Source of the DNA: Paenibacillus_D sp047238105
GTDB lineage: Bacteria > Bacillota > Bacilli > Paenibacillales > Paenibacillaceae
DNA: 64,000 nucleotides
Assembly (NCBI RefSeq): GCF_047238105.1
Contig: NZ_JBDFMD010000001.1
Location: 5,518,001 to 5,582,000, forward strand
Direction: 5' to 3'
Below, one piece after another: positions 34,851-43,712 of the stretch. The stretch's first letter is position 1; each line of letters starts with the position of its first letter. The translations under genes were made by a program, and so were the position numbers. The notes beneath the pieces are model-generated. The model searched no databases. It saw nothing but the letters and a program-made list of their open reading frames with translations, and was not told the origin of the DNA.

Positions 34851-36536
34851 ATGAATAAAAAAACAGGCTTGAGCGCAACGGCGCTTCTCTTGTCAACCGT
34901 GCTTGTACTCGGAGCATGCTCCACGGGCAATAATGATAACGGCTCCAACACAGGGACCAACGGGCAGCCGGCCGACCCGCCCGCCGCCAATCATGCGCCG
35001 GCGGAGCCGCTGGGCAAATACGATCCGCCGATCGAAGTGTCCACGGTGCGTTTCGTAAACCAGGCCTTCAAGTACGATCCCGGAAAATCGATCGACGACA
35101 ACATCTGGACGGATATCTTCAGAGACGAATACGGGATCGAAGTGAAAAATATGTGGGTTGTCGACGAGTCCCAATACCGCCAGAAGCTGAATATCTCGAT
35201 TGCCTCCGGCGATATCCCCGACTTCATGGTCGTCAATAAAGAAGAGATGCTGCGGATGTATGAATCGGATCAGCTGGAGGATCTCTCAGGACTGCTGGAG
35301 GATTACGGAAGCGACTATCTGAAGGAGCTGCTGGACCAGGACCAGGGAGCCGCCTTGAGCACAGCTACCTTTGACGGTCAACTGGTCGGTATCCCGCAGA
35401 TGATGGTCAATGGCGGCGTGAGCACGGGAGAGATGATCTATCTCCGCTATGACTGGCTGCAGAAGCTGAATCTGCCCGAGCCCAAGACGATCGAGGATGT
35501 CGTGCGGATCGCGACAGCCTTTGCCAAGGAAGATCCGGACGGCAACGGCAAGCATGACACGACAGGACTGGGCTTGAACAATGAACTGTTCCAGGGCCAC
35601 GGCACGGTGAAGGGCTTCTTCAACGGCTTCAATGCTTATCCGAACATGTGGCTGGAGGGTGAGGGCGGCCAACTGGTCTACGGCTCGATCCAGCCGGAGG
35701 TCAAAGAGGCGCTCGCGCAGCTCAGGGAGATGTATGCGGATGGTGTGATTGATCAGGAATTCACAGTCAAACCTTGGAACAAGCTGGCGGAAGAGATCGC
35801 AGCCGACCGGCTGGGCATCGCCTACGGCACGGTATCCGACGGCGGACATATTCATAAAGCCAGCAAGGAGAATAACCCGGATGCCGTGTGGCGGATCTAT
35901 CCGATTGTAGGCGCCAATGGCCACGAGGTCCAGCCGCAATTAGGCGATACGGCCAATAACTTCTATGTCGTGAAGAAAGGCGCCAAGCATCCCGAGGCGA
36001 TGATCAAGCTGGCGAACATCTATCTGGAGCATTATTACTTGACGAGCTACGTGCCGGATCCCAACCCTTTCATCTCCAGAGATGACGGCATCTATCCGGG
36101 CAAATATCCGCCGGTTGTGATCGATCCGCTGAATGTCAATCTGGATGCGTTCCGCCAGGTTCAGGAAGCGCTCGCTGCGGGAGACGGCAGTCAGTTGGGC
36201 TTCCCGGCCAGCGTGCATTATGACCGATTGACGCAGTATGCAGAGGGCGACGAGACGATGTGGTTCTCCACGATTGTCTTCGGCGAGCTGGGCTCGTACA
36301 GCGTGATTGATTACTATGAGCAGAACGGTATGGGCATCTACAATAAATACCAGGGAGCGGCGACCAAGACGATGTCCGACAAGATGGCCTCGCTCGATAA
36401 GATGCAGGAAGAAACCTTCACCAAGATCATTATGGGTCAAGCGCCGCTTGAGGCATTCGACAAGTTTGCTGAAGATTGGAAAAAGCTCGGCGGCGATCAG
36501 ATCACAGCAGAAGTTAACGAAGCCGCAGCTTCCTAA
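34851..36536 (+). CDS. Extracellular solute-binding lipoprotein
   Basis: 561 residues. The lipoprotein signal has lipobox VLGAC (Cys23), then an Asn/Gly/Pro linker and a large sugar-binding fold of the LplA/YtcQ type (NIWTDIFRDEYGIEVKNMWV, IPQMMVNGGVSTGEMIYLRY, FFNGFNAYPNMWLEGEGGQL). It opens an operon with two permeases, a YesM/YesN pair and a second binding protein at 41986 that is clearly its paralog. A hairpin after this gene probably keeps binding-protein mRNA in excess. The substrate is unknown; the GH3 and GH2 genes downstream suggest an N-acetylhexosamine- or mannose-containing glycan. Confidence 0.93.
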   Translation: MNKKTGLSATALLLSTVLVLGACSTGNNDNGSNTGTNGQPADPPAANHAPAEPLGKYDPPIEVSTVRFVNQAFKYDPGKSIDDNIWTDIFRDEYGIEVKNMWVVDESQYRQKLNISIASGDIPDFMVVNKEEMLRMYESDQLEDLSGLLEDYGSDYLKELLDQDQGAALSTATFDGQLVGIPQMMVNGGVSTGEMIYLRYDWLQKLNLPEPKTIEDVVRIATAFAKEDPDGNGKHDTTGLGLNNELFQGHGTVKGFFNGFNAYPNMWLEGEGGQLVYGSIQPEVKEALAQLREMYADGVIDQEFTVKPWNKLAEEIAADRLGIAYGTVSDGGHIHKASKENNPDAVWRIYPIVGANGHEVQPQLGDTANNFYVVKKGAKHPEAMIKLANIYLEHYYLTSYVPDPNPFISRDDGIYPGKYPPVVIDPLNVNLDAFRQVQEALAAGDGSQLGFPASVHYDRLTQYAEGDETMWFSTIVFGELGSYSVIDYYEQNGMGIYNKYQGAATKTMSDKMASLDKMQEETFTKIIMGQAPLEAFDKFAEDWKKLGGDQITAEVNEAAAS

Positions 36537-36569
36537 GTTCCGAATCGCAAGTCCATAGACAGCGCACAA

Positions 36570-36606
36570 GAGAAGACGGGGGGACTCGTCTTCTCCTAGT
36601 CTTTTT
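36570..36606 (+). terminator. Intra-operon hairpin after the binding-protein gene
   Basis: GAGAAGACG (36570-36578) pairs with CGTCTTCTC (36587-36595), with an 8-base loop and a T-rich tail ending in T5. It lies between binding protein and permeases, fitting partial termination. Confidence 0.7.
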
Positions 36607-36622
36607 ACCGGAGGGAATCCGA

Positions 36623-37519
36623 ATGTTCAAAAAATGGAGCATCCAGCTGCCGCTTCATCTCATGCTTATCCCTGGATTAATCGCTATCCTAATCTTCAGT
36701 TATATTCCCATGGCAGGCATGGTCATTGCCTTTCAGAATTTCATGCCGGTCCGGGGCTTGTTCGGGTCGGAGTGGATCGGGCTCGACAACTTCCGCTACA
36801 TGGTTCAGCTTCCCGGCTTCTACCAGATTCTTTGGAACACGATTTTTATTGCGACGATGAAGATCATCGTCGGCCTGATCGTTCCGGTCACCATCGCCAT
36901 CTTGCTGAACGAGATCCGCAAGGAAGCGTATAAGCGCTCGATTCAGACACTGATCTACCTGCCCTACTTCTTGTCCTGGGTCATTCTGAGCGGTATCTTG
37001 ATCGATATTTTGTCTCCCAGCCGCGGAGCGGTGAACATGGTAATCGACTGGCTGGGCATGGAGAAGATCTTCTTCCTCGGCGATAACCGGTGGTTCCCGT
37101 ACACCCTGGTCATCTCGAATGAATGGAAGGAGTTCGGCTTCAGCACCATCGTCTATCTGGCGGCGATCGCGGGGATCAACCCGGCACTGTATGAGGCGGC
37201 TGTGGTCGACGGCGCCAACCGTTGGAAGCAGACGTGGCATATCACGCTTCCGGGCATGACGCCGATTATCGTCCTGATGGCGACGCTCAGCATCGGCAAC
37301 ATCCTCAACGCGGGATTCGAGCAAGTGTTCAATCTGTACAGCCCGGTCGTCTACGAAAGCGGGGACATCATCGATACCTTTGTCTACCGGATCGGGATGA
37401 TCGAAGCGCAATATGGATTGGCGACAGCGGTTGGGCTGCTGAAATCAGTCGTATCCCTGGTTTTGATCTCGGTTTCTTATTTCCTGGCCTATCGTTTTGC
37501 CAATTACCGCATCTTCTGA
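36623..37519 (+). CDS. Sugar ABC transporter permease, LplB type
   Basis: 298 residues, six membrane segments, first helix LHLMLIPGLIAILIFSYIPM. The EAA loop is LYEAAVVDGANRWKQTWHI. The ribosome binding site GGAGGG is 8 bases upstream. It pairs with the following permease and uses the binding protein encoded at 34851 (and perhaps the one at 41986). Confidence 0.93.
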   Translation: MFKKWSIQLPLHLMLIPGLIAILIFSYIPMAGMVIAFQNFMPVRGLFGSEWIGLDNFRYMVQLPGFYQILWNTIFIATMKIIVGLIVPVTIAILLNEIRKEAYKRSIQTLIYLPYFLSWVILSGILIDILSPSRGAVNMVIDWLGMEKIFFLGDNRWFPYTLVISNEWKEFGFSTIVYLAAIAGINPALYEAAVVDGANRWKQTWHITLPGMTPIIVLMATLSIGNILNAGFEQVFNLYSPVVYESGDIIDTFVYRIGMIEAQYGLATAVGLLKSVVSLVLISVSYFLAYRFANYRIF

Positions 37520-37547
37520 TATCGCACCTTTTGAAGGAGGGATCCAA

Positions 37548-38429
37548 GTGATAGGCCAATCGTGGGCATATCGTTTGTTCAAGGTATTCAATTATACATT
37601 TCTGACCGTGCTGGCGCTGCTGTGCGTGATGCCGCTTATCCATCTGTTCGCCATCTCGCTCAGCTCCAACTCGGCGGCGACGGCAGGCGAGGTTTTTCTC
37701 TGGCCGGTCGATTTCACCCTGAAATCCTATGAATTCGTCTTGGGGCAATCGGCCTTCCTGACGTCGATGGGGGTGACCATCCAGCGCGTGCTGCTGGGCG
37801 TGTCGATCAATATGCTGCTGACCATCATGGTCGCTTATCCTTTGTCCAAAGAATCTTCGGCCTTGAAGGGGAGAACCTTCTATGTGTGGATATTTGTCTT
37901 TACGATGCTGTTCAGCGGCGGCATCATCCCCATGTATATGACGATGCGGTTCCTGGGCTTGCTGGATACCATCTGGGTGCTTGTCCTGCATGCCGCAGTG
38001 CCTGTATTCAATGTCGTCATCCTGCTGAACTTCTTCCGCAATCTGCCCAAGGAGCTGGAGGAAGCGGCGCTGATCGACGGAGCCGGACACTGGAAGATCC
38101 TGTGGCGGATCTACGTGCCGCTGTCTGCCGCTTCCATCGCGACCGTGACGCTGTTCGCCATCGTGATGCACTGGAATGCCTGGTTTGACGGCATCCTGTT
38201 CATGAATTCGCCGGACAATTATCCGCTGCAGAGTTACTTGTATACGGTTGTCGTGGGCATGCAGACGATTATCAACTCTTCGACGGACATGGAGCTGCTG
38301 ACGATGGTGTCGGACCGCACGGCGCGGGCGGCCCAGCTCTTCGTCGGCGCGCTGCCGGTGCTGCTCGTCTATCCTTTCCTGCAACGGCATTTCACCAAAG
38401 GCATTGTCCTTGGCAGCGTAAAGGAGTAG
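37548..38429 (+). CDS. Sugar ABC transporter permease, YtcP type
   Basis: 293 residues from GTG 37548, chosen because GAAGGAGGG lies 6-8 bases upstream; the frame is open from 37497, inside the previous gene. Six membrane segments, EAA loop LEEAALIDGAGHWKILWRI, and the typical C-terminus LQRHFTKGIVLGSVKE are seen. It is the partner of the LplB-type permease just upstream. Confidence 0.93.
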   Translation: MIGQSWAYRLFKVFNYTFLTVLALLCVMPLIHLFAISLSSNSAATAGEVFLWPVDFTLKSYEFVLGQSAFLTSMGVTIQRVLLGVSINMLLTIMVAYPLSKESSALKGRTFYVWIFVFTMLFSGGIIPMYMTMRFLGLLDTIWVLVLHAAVPVFNVVILLNFFRNLPKELEEAALIDGAGHWKILWRIYVPLSAASIATVTLFAIVMHWNAWFDGILFMNSPDNYPLQSYLYTVVVGMQTIINSSTDMELLTMVSDRTARAAQLFVGALPVLLVYPFLQRHFTKGIVLGSVKE

Positions 38430-38480
38430 CATACATTTATAGAGGCAATACGATAACGTCCACCTGAAGGAGCGACCCCC

Positions 38481-40286
38481 ATGCGACTGGTCTGGCCCGC
38501 GATCCGATCCTCGATCTTCAGCAAGCTGGCGCTTGCCTTCCTCGTTGTGATCACGCCGTTATACCTGCTCGGCGCTTTCATCAATGACGGCGGCGCCAAA
38601 GCCGTGGATCGGGAGATCTCCCAGTCCCTGAAGCAGCAGGTTCAGTTCTACCTGATGTCTCTGGAGACGGAGATCGAACGGATGACCGTGCTGCAGCGCG
38701 AGTTCATGAATGACGAAGACCTGGAATCGCTCTCGATGATGGTGGAGAGGATGACCTTGTACGAGAGGCTCTCGGCGATGAAGCGTCTGCAGACCCGGCT
38801 CGGCCTGATCAAGGCCTCCAGCGCGTACATTGCCGAAGCCCGGGCCTATATCCCTTCTGTGTCGCGGGTAATCTCTTCCGTCATGATGGTGGATCAGCTC
38901 GATCAGGTCAGCCTGGATGGCTTGAAAGCGGATATCTTGCAGGCCGAGCCTCCGTTTGTTGCGAAGGATGGCCGTCTATATCTGCGCGAGTATTATCCGA
39001 GTCCGTATAATCTGGAGACGCGCAATCCTAATTTTATACTGGAGCTGGAGGTGTCGATCCCGGAGCTGCACCGCTTCCTCGAGCAGCTGCCGGGCTATAG
39101 TACGGGCGGGGCGATGATGATCCATGATGATACCGTTATCGCCAGCGAGCGGCGTACGGCTTCCTCTGACCTGATCCGTGAGCAGTTGAGCCAGCTCCTG
39201 CCCGCATCCGAGCCTGCTGCGGAGGACCAGCCGCCAGACGCCGGCGCGCGCATCGAGCGGCTGACGATGCAAGGGGAACGGTACATGATCGTACACCTGA
39301 GCTCAGACTTGCTCAATACCCACCTCATCGCGTATGTGCCTGAACGCGAGGTGATGGGACCGATTGAGCAGTACCGTACGTATATGTGGCTGATCTCCGC
39401 GCTTGCGCTGATGGTCATCATCGTCTTTGCTTACTGGATCTACCGGATTATCCACCGTCCGCTGCGCAAGCTTGTAGGCGCGTTCAGGAAGGTGGAGGCG
39501 GGCATGATGCAGACCCATATTGCCCATCACAGCAACGATGAATTTCATTATCTATACGAGAAATTCAACGGCATGGTGGCGCATTTGAACAAGCTGATCT
39601 ATGAGGTATACGAGCATCGCATCCACTTGCAGCATTCCGAGCTCAAGCAGCTGCAGTCGCAGATCAATCCTCATTTCTTGTACAACAGCTTTTACCTGCT
39701 GTATCGGATGACCAAGGCGCATGACGTGGACAATGCCAGCCGGTTTACGAAGTTCTTGGGCGATTATTATCAATATATTACCCGCAGCGGCAAAGAAGAG
39801 GTGCCGCTGGGAGAAGAGCTGAATCATGTCCGCTCCTATACGGAGATTCAATCGATCCGTTCGGGCGGCCGCATCCGGGTGGAGATCGGGGAGATACCGG
39901 AGGCCTTCGGAGACGTGACAGTCCCCCGGCTGATCCTGCAGCCGATTGTCGAGAACGCCTATCAGCATGGCTTCGATACGGAGCTGGACGACTGCCGTCT
40001 GGAGATCGGGATGCGCGGCAGCGAGTCGCCGGAAGGCAGGCGGCTGCTGCACATCGAAGTGCGGGACAATGGCGTCGGGATGACGGAATCGATGCTCGAA
40101 GCCTGGGCGCGGACGTTCGCGAGCGAGGCGTCTGCGGAGGAAGTGACGGGCATGTTGAATGTACACCGCCGGCTCCGGATCCGGTATGGCGAGGACGGCG
40201 GCGTGACGCTGGCGGCCAACCGGCCTGCGGGTCTGCTCGTAATCCTGACGATCCCGCTCGCAATCGGTGAAGCGGGGGAAGTCTGA
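38481..40286 (+). CDS. YesM-type sensor histidine kinase
   Basis: 601 residues. Membrane segment 1 is at about 12-34, an extracytoplasmic sensor region follows to about 300, then membrane segment 2 (WLISALALMVIIVFAYWIY), HAMP at about 320-375, and a His_kinase domain with phospho-acceptor His398 in SQINPHFLYNSF. The HATPase shows VRDNGVGM. This family senses sugars or their binding proteins and phosphorylates the YesN regulator encoded next. AAGGAG is upstream, and the YesN gene starts 31 bases after the stop codon. Confidence 0.94.
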   Translation: MRLVWPAIRSSIFSKLALAFLVVITPLYLLGAFINDGGAKAVDREISQSLKQQVQFYLMSLETEIERMTVLQREFMNDEDLESLSMMVERMTLYERLSAMKRLQTRLGLIKASSAYIAEARAYIPSVSRVISSVMMVDQLDQVSLDGLKADILQAEPPFVAKDGRLYLREYYPSPYNLETRNPNFILELEVSIPELHRFLEQLPGYSTGGAMMIHDDTVIASERRTASSDLIREQLSQLLPASEPAAEDQPPDAGARIERLTMQGERYMIVHLSSDLLNTHLIAYVPEREVMGPIEQYRTYMWLISALALMVIIVFAYWIYRIIHRPLRKLVGAFRKVEAGMMQTHIAHHSNDEFHYLYEKFNGMVAHLNKLIYEVYEHRIHLQHSELKQLQSQINPHFLYNSFYLLYRMTKAHDVDNASRFTKFLGDYYQYITRSGKEEVPLGEELNHVRSYTEIQSIRSGGRIRVEIGEIPEAFGDVTVPRLILQPIVENAYQHGFDTELDDCRLEIGMRGSESPEGRRLLHIEVRDNGVGMTESMLEAWARTFASEASAEEVTGMLNVHRRLRIRYGEDGGVTLAANRPAGLLVILTIPLAIGEAGEV

Positions 40287-40317
40287 AGGCCTATCGTTAC
40301 AGAAAGGAGGCGGCGGC

Positions 40318-41985
40318 ATGTATCATTTGATGATTGTCGATGATGAGCCATTGGCAGTGGATTATCTGGCAGAAGCGCTGGAGGATATGCCTGATCTGGA
40401 GTTTGAGATCATCAAGGCTTACTCCGGCAAGGATGCCTTGAACAAGCTGGATTCGAGCAAGGTGGATATTCTGCTTACCGATATCCGGATGCCCGGCATG
40501 AGCGGGATCGAGCTGGCCGATGAAGTATTCGCGCTGCGGCCGCGCTGCCGGATCATCTTCCTGACGGGCTACAACGACTTTGATTATGCGCAATCCGCGA
40601 TCCGGCGGGGTGGCGTCGATTATGTGCTGAAGACCGAAGGCGATGAGGCGGTCGTCCGCGCCTTGAAGAAGGCGGTGCAGGAGATCGAGGCGCAAGTCGG
40701 GGAGGAGCAGATCCTGCAGAAGGCCAGGCAACAGTACCATCTGGCGCTCCCTTCGCTGCGCCGGGACTATCTGATCGAGTGCCTGCAAGGGGAAGAAGAG
40801 AGCCTGCAGGCCCGTCAAAAACGGTTCGCGGAGCTGACGATCGATCTCGATCCCGAGCAGCCGGTGCTGATGGCGCTGGGGCTCGTCGACAACTGGGGCA
40901 CGTTCCAGGCGCCGGGCGACCGCGTATTGCTGTTCTACTCGATTCACAATATTGCAGAGGAGTATTTCGAGCCAGATCTGAGGATGCTCCCGCTGCAATA
41001 TGACCGGACCCGTGTCGTCTGGTTCGTGCAGCCGAAGCCAGGCCAGTCGATGGACGTAGCCCGATCGGCTCTGAACAGCTGCGCAGAGCGGATCCAGGCG
41101 GCTTGCAAAAGCCTGTTGAAGGTGTCGCTGTCGCTTGCGCTTGCGCCGGATCCTACCGCTTGGGACGACGCAGGGGAGCGCATCGAAGCTCTGAAGCTGC
41201 AGCTTTCCTTCCGGATGGGCTCCGGGGAAGAGATGCTTGTCAGCATGCCGCAGCCGGAGGCCGGGCCCGCCCCGCGCGCGAGCGCGCCGATGCTCGAGCT
41301 GGGACGCGTACGCTCCCGTATCCATAAGCTCGACCTGCTGGAGGCGGATATGGATAACGGACGGGAGGAGGCGTACCGGGCGCTGTTCGATCAATTGTTC
41401 CGGTTTGATGAGCCTGTTTTTGCAGGGGACGCGGGTCAATGGCTCGGTCTGGAGTTGTTCTCGCATCTTTCCGCTTTTTTCCTGAGCTATATGAACAAGC
41501 GCGAGCTGCTGCAGGCGATGGAGGGCCATATTCATCCCGAGAAGATCTACAATCCGAACGCCCATGCCGGCTGGCACGAGATGATTGATTTCTTCCGCGA
41601 TCTGGGAGCCCAGGTGGCCCGTCACAACAGCCGGAAGCAGGATGAGCACACACATGAGCTGATCAAAAAAGTGCATCTGTACATCGACCGGTTTCTGCAC
41701 GAAGAGCTGTCGCTGACCAAGCTGGCGGAGCTGGTCTACCTGAGCCCGCCCTACTTTTCCCGGCTGTACAAGCAGATGACGGGCAAGGGGCTGCTCGATT
41801 ATATCAATGATACCCGCATCCAGCGGGCCAAGCTGCTCCTGAAGACAACCGACCGGAAGATCCAGGATATTGCTGCGGAGGTCGGTCTGGAATCGCCGGC
41901 TTATTTTACCCGGCTGTTCCGCAAGAAGACAGGGCGGACACCGCAAGACTACCGGGAGAGCAGCAAGGGGATGGAGGCGCTGTAG
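40318..41985 (+). CDS. YesN-type response regulator with AraC output domain
   Basis: 555 residues from ATG 40318 (AAAGGAGG 8 bases upstream). The receiver domain has acidic residues Asp8/Asp9, phospho-acceptor Asp55 (LLTDIRMPG) and YVLKTEGDE with the conserved Lys. A middle region of about 300 residues is typical of YesN. The C-terminal AraC double helix-turn-helix (about 450-550) ends FRKKTGRTPQDYRES. It is the partner of the kinase upstream and likely activates this transporter/glycosidase operon. The next gene starts directly after its stop codon. Confidence 0.94.
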   Translation: MYHLMIVDDEPLAVDYLAEALEDMPDLEFEIIKAYSGKDALNKLDSSKVDILLTDIRMPGMSGIELADEVFALRPRCRIIFLTGYNDFDYAQSAIRRGGVDYVLKTEGDEAVVRALKKAVQEIEAQVGEEQILQKARQQYHLALPSLRRDYLIECLQGEEESLQARQKRFAELTIDLDPEQPVLMALGLVDNWGTFQAPGDRVLLFYSIHNIAEEYFEPDLRMLPLQYDRTRVVWFVQPKPGQSMDVARSALNSCAERIQAACKSLLKVSLSLALAPDPTAWDDAGERIEALKLQLSFRMGSGEEMLVSMPQPEAGPAPRASAPMLELGRVRSRIHKLDLLEADMDNGREEAYRALFDQLFRFDEPVFAGDAGQWLGLELFSHLSAFFLSYMNKRELLQAMEGHIHPEKIYNPNAHAGWHEMIDFFRDLGAQVARHNSRKQDEHTHELIKKVHLYIDRFLHEELSLTKLAELVYLSPPYFSRLYKQMTGKGLLDYINDTRIQRAKLLLKTTDRKIQDIAAEVGLESPAYFTRLFRKKTGRTPQDYRESSKGMEAL

Positions 41986-43656
41986 ATGTGGGGAAATCGG
42001 ACGAGAACGCTGCTATTGGCAATGCTGCTGCTGGCAGCGGCAGCGGGGTGCGAGAGGAACTCGCCGGCTCTGCCTCCAGCTGATGATGCGGACCTCCGAC
42101 CCGTGCCCGAGCAACGCCAGGATCCTTTTCATCGTTATGATCCGCCTGTGGAAGCGACGACGGTGCGGGCTATCGATCAGAATATCAATTTTGCCGAAGG
42201 CGACACGCTGGAAGACAATATATGGACCCGGATATTCGAAGACGAATACGGCATTCGGATCCGCAATGTGTGGACCGTCAACGCCCTGCAGTACGATCAG
42301 AAGCTCAATATCAGCATTGCGGCCGGTGAGCTTCCCGACTTTGCCAGAGTGAACAAAGAGACGATGCAGCTGCTCCATGAAACCGGTCAATTGGCGGATC
42401 TGACGGAGATCATCGCGACTCAGGCCAGTCCATATCTTGCCCGATTGCTTCAGCAGGACCAGGGAGTAAGTCTCCGCGCAGCTACTTACGACGGAAAGGT
42501 ATGGGGTCTTCCTTCGATGATGGTAAATGGCGGGGTCAGTACATCTGAAATGCTGTGGATCCGTACGGATTGGCTGGAAAAGCTGGAACTGCCGGAGCCG
42601 CGGACGATCGACGATGTGATCCGGATTGCGTCGGCATTTGCGCATGACGATCCCGACGGCAACGGGCTCGACGATACGATCGGGCTCGGCGTCAATAACG
42701 AGTTGTTCATGTATCACGGCTCGCTCAAAGGTTTTTTCAACGGGTTCGGTGCGTATCCGGAGATCTGGCTGGAGAGGGACGATGGTACGCTGGTCTATGG
42801 CTCGATCCAGGAAGAGATGAGAGTCGCGCTGCTCAAGCTGTCCGAGATGTACGCGGCAGGTCTGCTTGATGCCGAATTTCCACTCTCGCCCTGGACCAAG
42901 GTGGCAGAAGAGATCGCCGATGGCAGGCTCGGCATGGCGTACGGAACGGTATCCGACGGCGGGGTAATCCAGCGGGAGAGCGTGCGAAGCGATCCGGATG
43001 CGGCCTGGAGAGCCTATCCGATCGTCTCTTTGAGCGGCGAGGCGGTGCATCCGCAGCTGCAAGATGCAGCGTCCAATTTTTATGTGGTCCGCAAAGACAG
43101 TCCGCATCCGGAGCTGGTCGTCAAGCTGGCCAACATTTACTTGCGCCACTACTATGAGATGGATTACCGTCCTGACCCGAATCCCTTTATCTCGGGACCG
43201 CACGGGATCGACCCGGGCAAGTATCCGGCCGTCCTGGTGCATCCGCTCGATGTTAATCTCCAGGCATTCCGCGAGGTGCAGGAGGCGCTGCGCACGGGCA
43301 ATGGCGACGAGCTGGGGTTTCCGTCCCGGGTACACTATGGCAGGCTGAAGGATTATGAAGCGGGCAACCGGGAGATGTGGTTCTCGACAGCTGTGTTTGG
43401 GGCGGCGGGCTCCTATGCGGTCATCGATCAGTACGACCAAGCGCAGCTCGGAAGATACGATGCCTATCAGGGAGCGGCTACGGCTACGATGGCCGAGAAG
43501 CTGGCCGCCCTCAAACGGATGCAGGACGATACCTTTATCCAGATCATTATGGGGGAGAAGCCGATCGAGGAGTTTGACCGGTTTGTGAGCGATTGGAAAC
43601 GGCTGGGCGGCGATAAGATCACGCAAGAGGTGAATGATAGGAATGTTACAACCTGA
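41986..43656 (+). CDS. Second solute-binding lipoprotein, paralog of the one at 34851
   Basis: 556 residues, starting one base after the YesN stop. The lipobox is AAAGC (Cys22). Nearly the whole length aligns by eye with the protein at 34851: NIWTRIFEDEYGIRIRNVW against NIWTDIFRDEYGIEVKNMW, MMVNGGVSTSEMLWIR against MMVNGGVSTGEMIYLR, and DPNPFIS in both. It is probably a tandem-type duplication separated by the permeases and the two-component system. It could bind a different oligosaccharide for the same permeases, or act as the ligand-presenting partner of the YesM sensor. Confidence 0.92.
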   Translation: MWGNRTRTLLLAMLLLAAAAGCERNSPALPPADDADLRPVPEQRQDPFHRYDPPVEATTVRAIDQNINFAEGDTLEDNIWTRIFEDEYGIRIRNVWTVNALQYDQKLNISIAAGELPDFARVNKETMQLLHETGQLADLTEIIATQASPYLARLLQQDQGVSLRAATYDGKVWGLPSMMVNGGVSTSEMLWIRTDWLEKLELPEPRTIDDVIRIASAFAHDDPDGNGLDDTIGLGVNNELFMYHGSLKGFFNGFGAYPEIWLERDDGTLVYGSIQEEMRVALLKLSEMYAAGLLDAEFPLSPWTKVAEEIADGRLGMAYGTVSDGGVIQRESVRSDPDAAWRAYPIVSLSGEAVHPQLQDAASNFYVVRKDSPHPELVVKLANIYLRHYYEMDYRPDPNPFISGPHGIDPGKYPAVLVHPLDVNLQAFREVQEALRTGNGDELGFPSRVHYGRLKDYEAGNREMWFSTAVFGAAGSYAVIDQYDQAQLGRYDAYQGAATATMAEKLAALKRMQDDTFIQIIMGEKPIEEFDRFVSDWKRLGGDKITQEVNDRNVTT

Positions 43657-43665
43657 CTTTTTATG

Positions 43666-43694
43666 TTGAAAACAAACATTAATTGACGCATAAT
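43666..43694 (+). promoter_or_regulatory. Sigma-A-like promoter before the GH3 gene
   Basis: TTGAAA (43666-43671), a 17-base spacer and CATAAT (43689-43694). This would let the GH3/GH2 pair be made apart from the transporter operon, with a very short leader. Confidence 0.45.
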
Positions 43695-43712
43695 TAATAC
43701 GGGGTGATCTGG

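Noticed and set aside
42013..43626. Long minus-strand frame opposite the second binding-protein gene; a similar one lies at 35286-36569
   Set aside because: Both mirror paralogous plus-strand genes, which explains their similarity to each other. No start signals.
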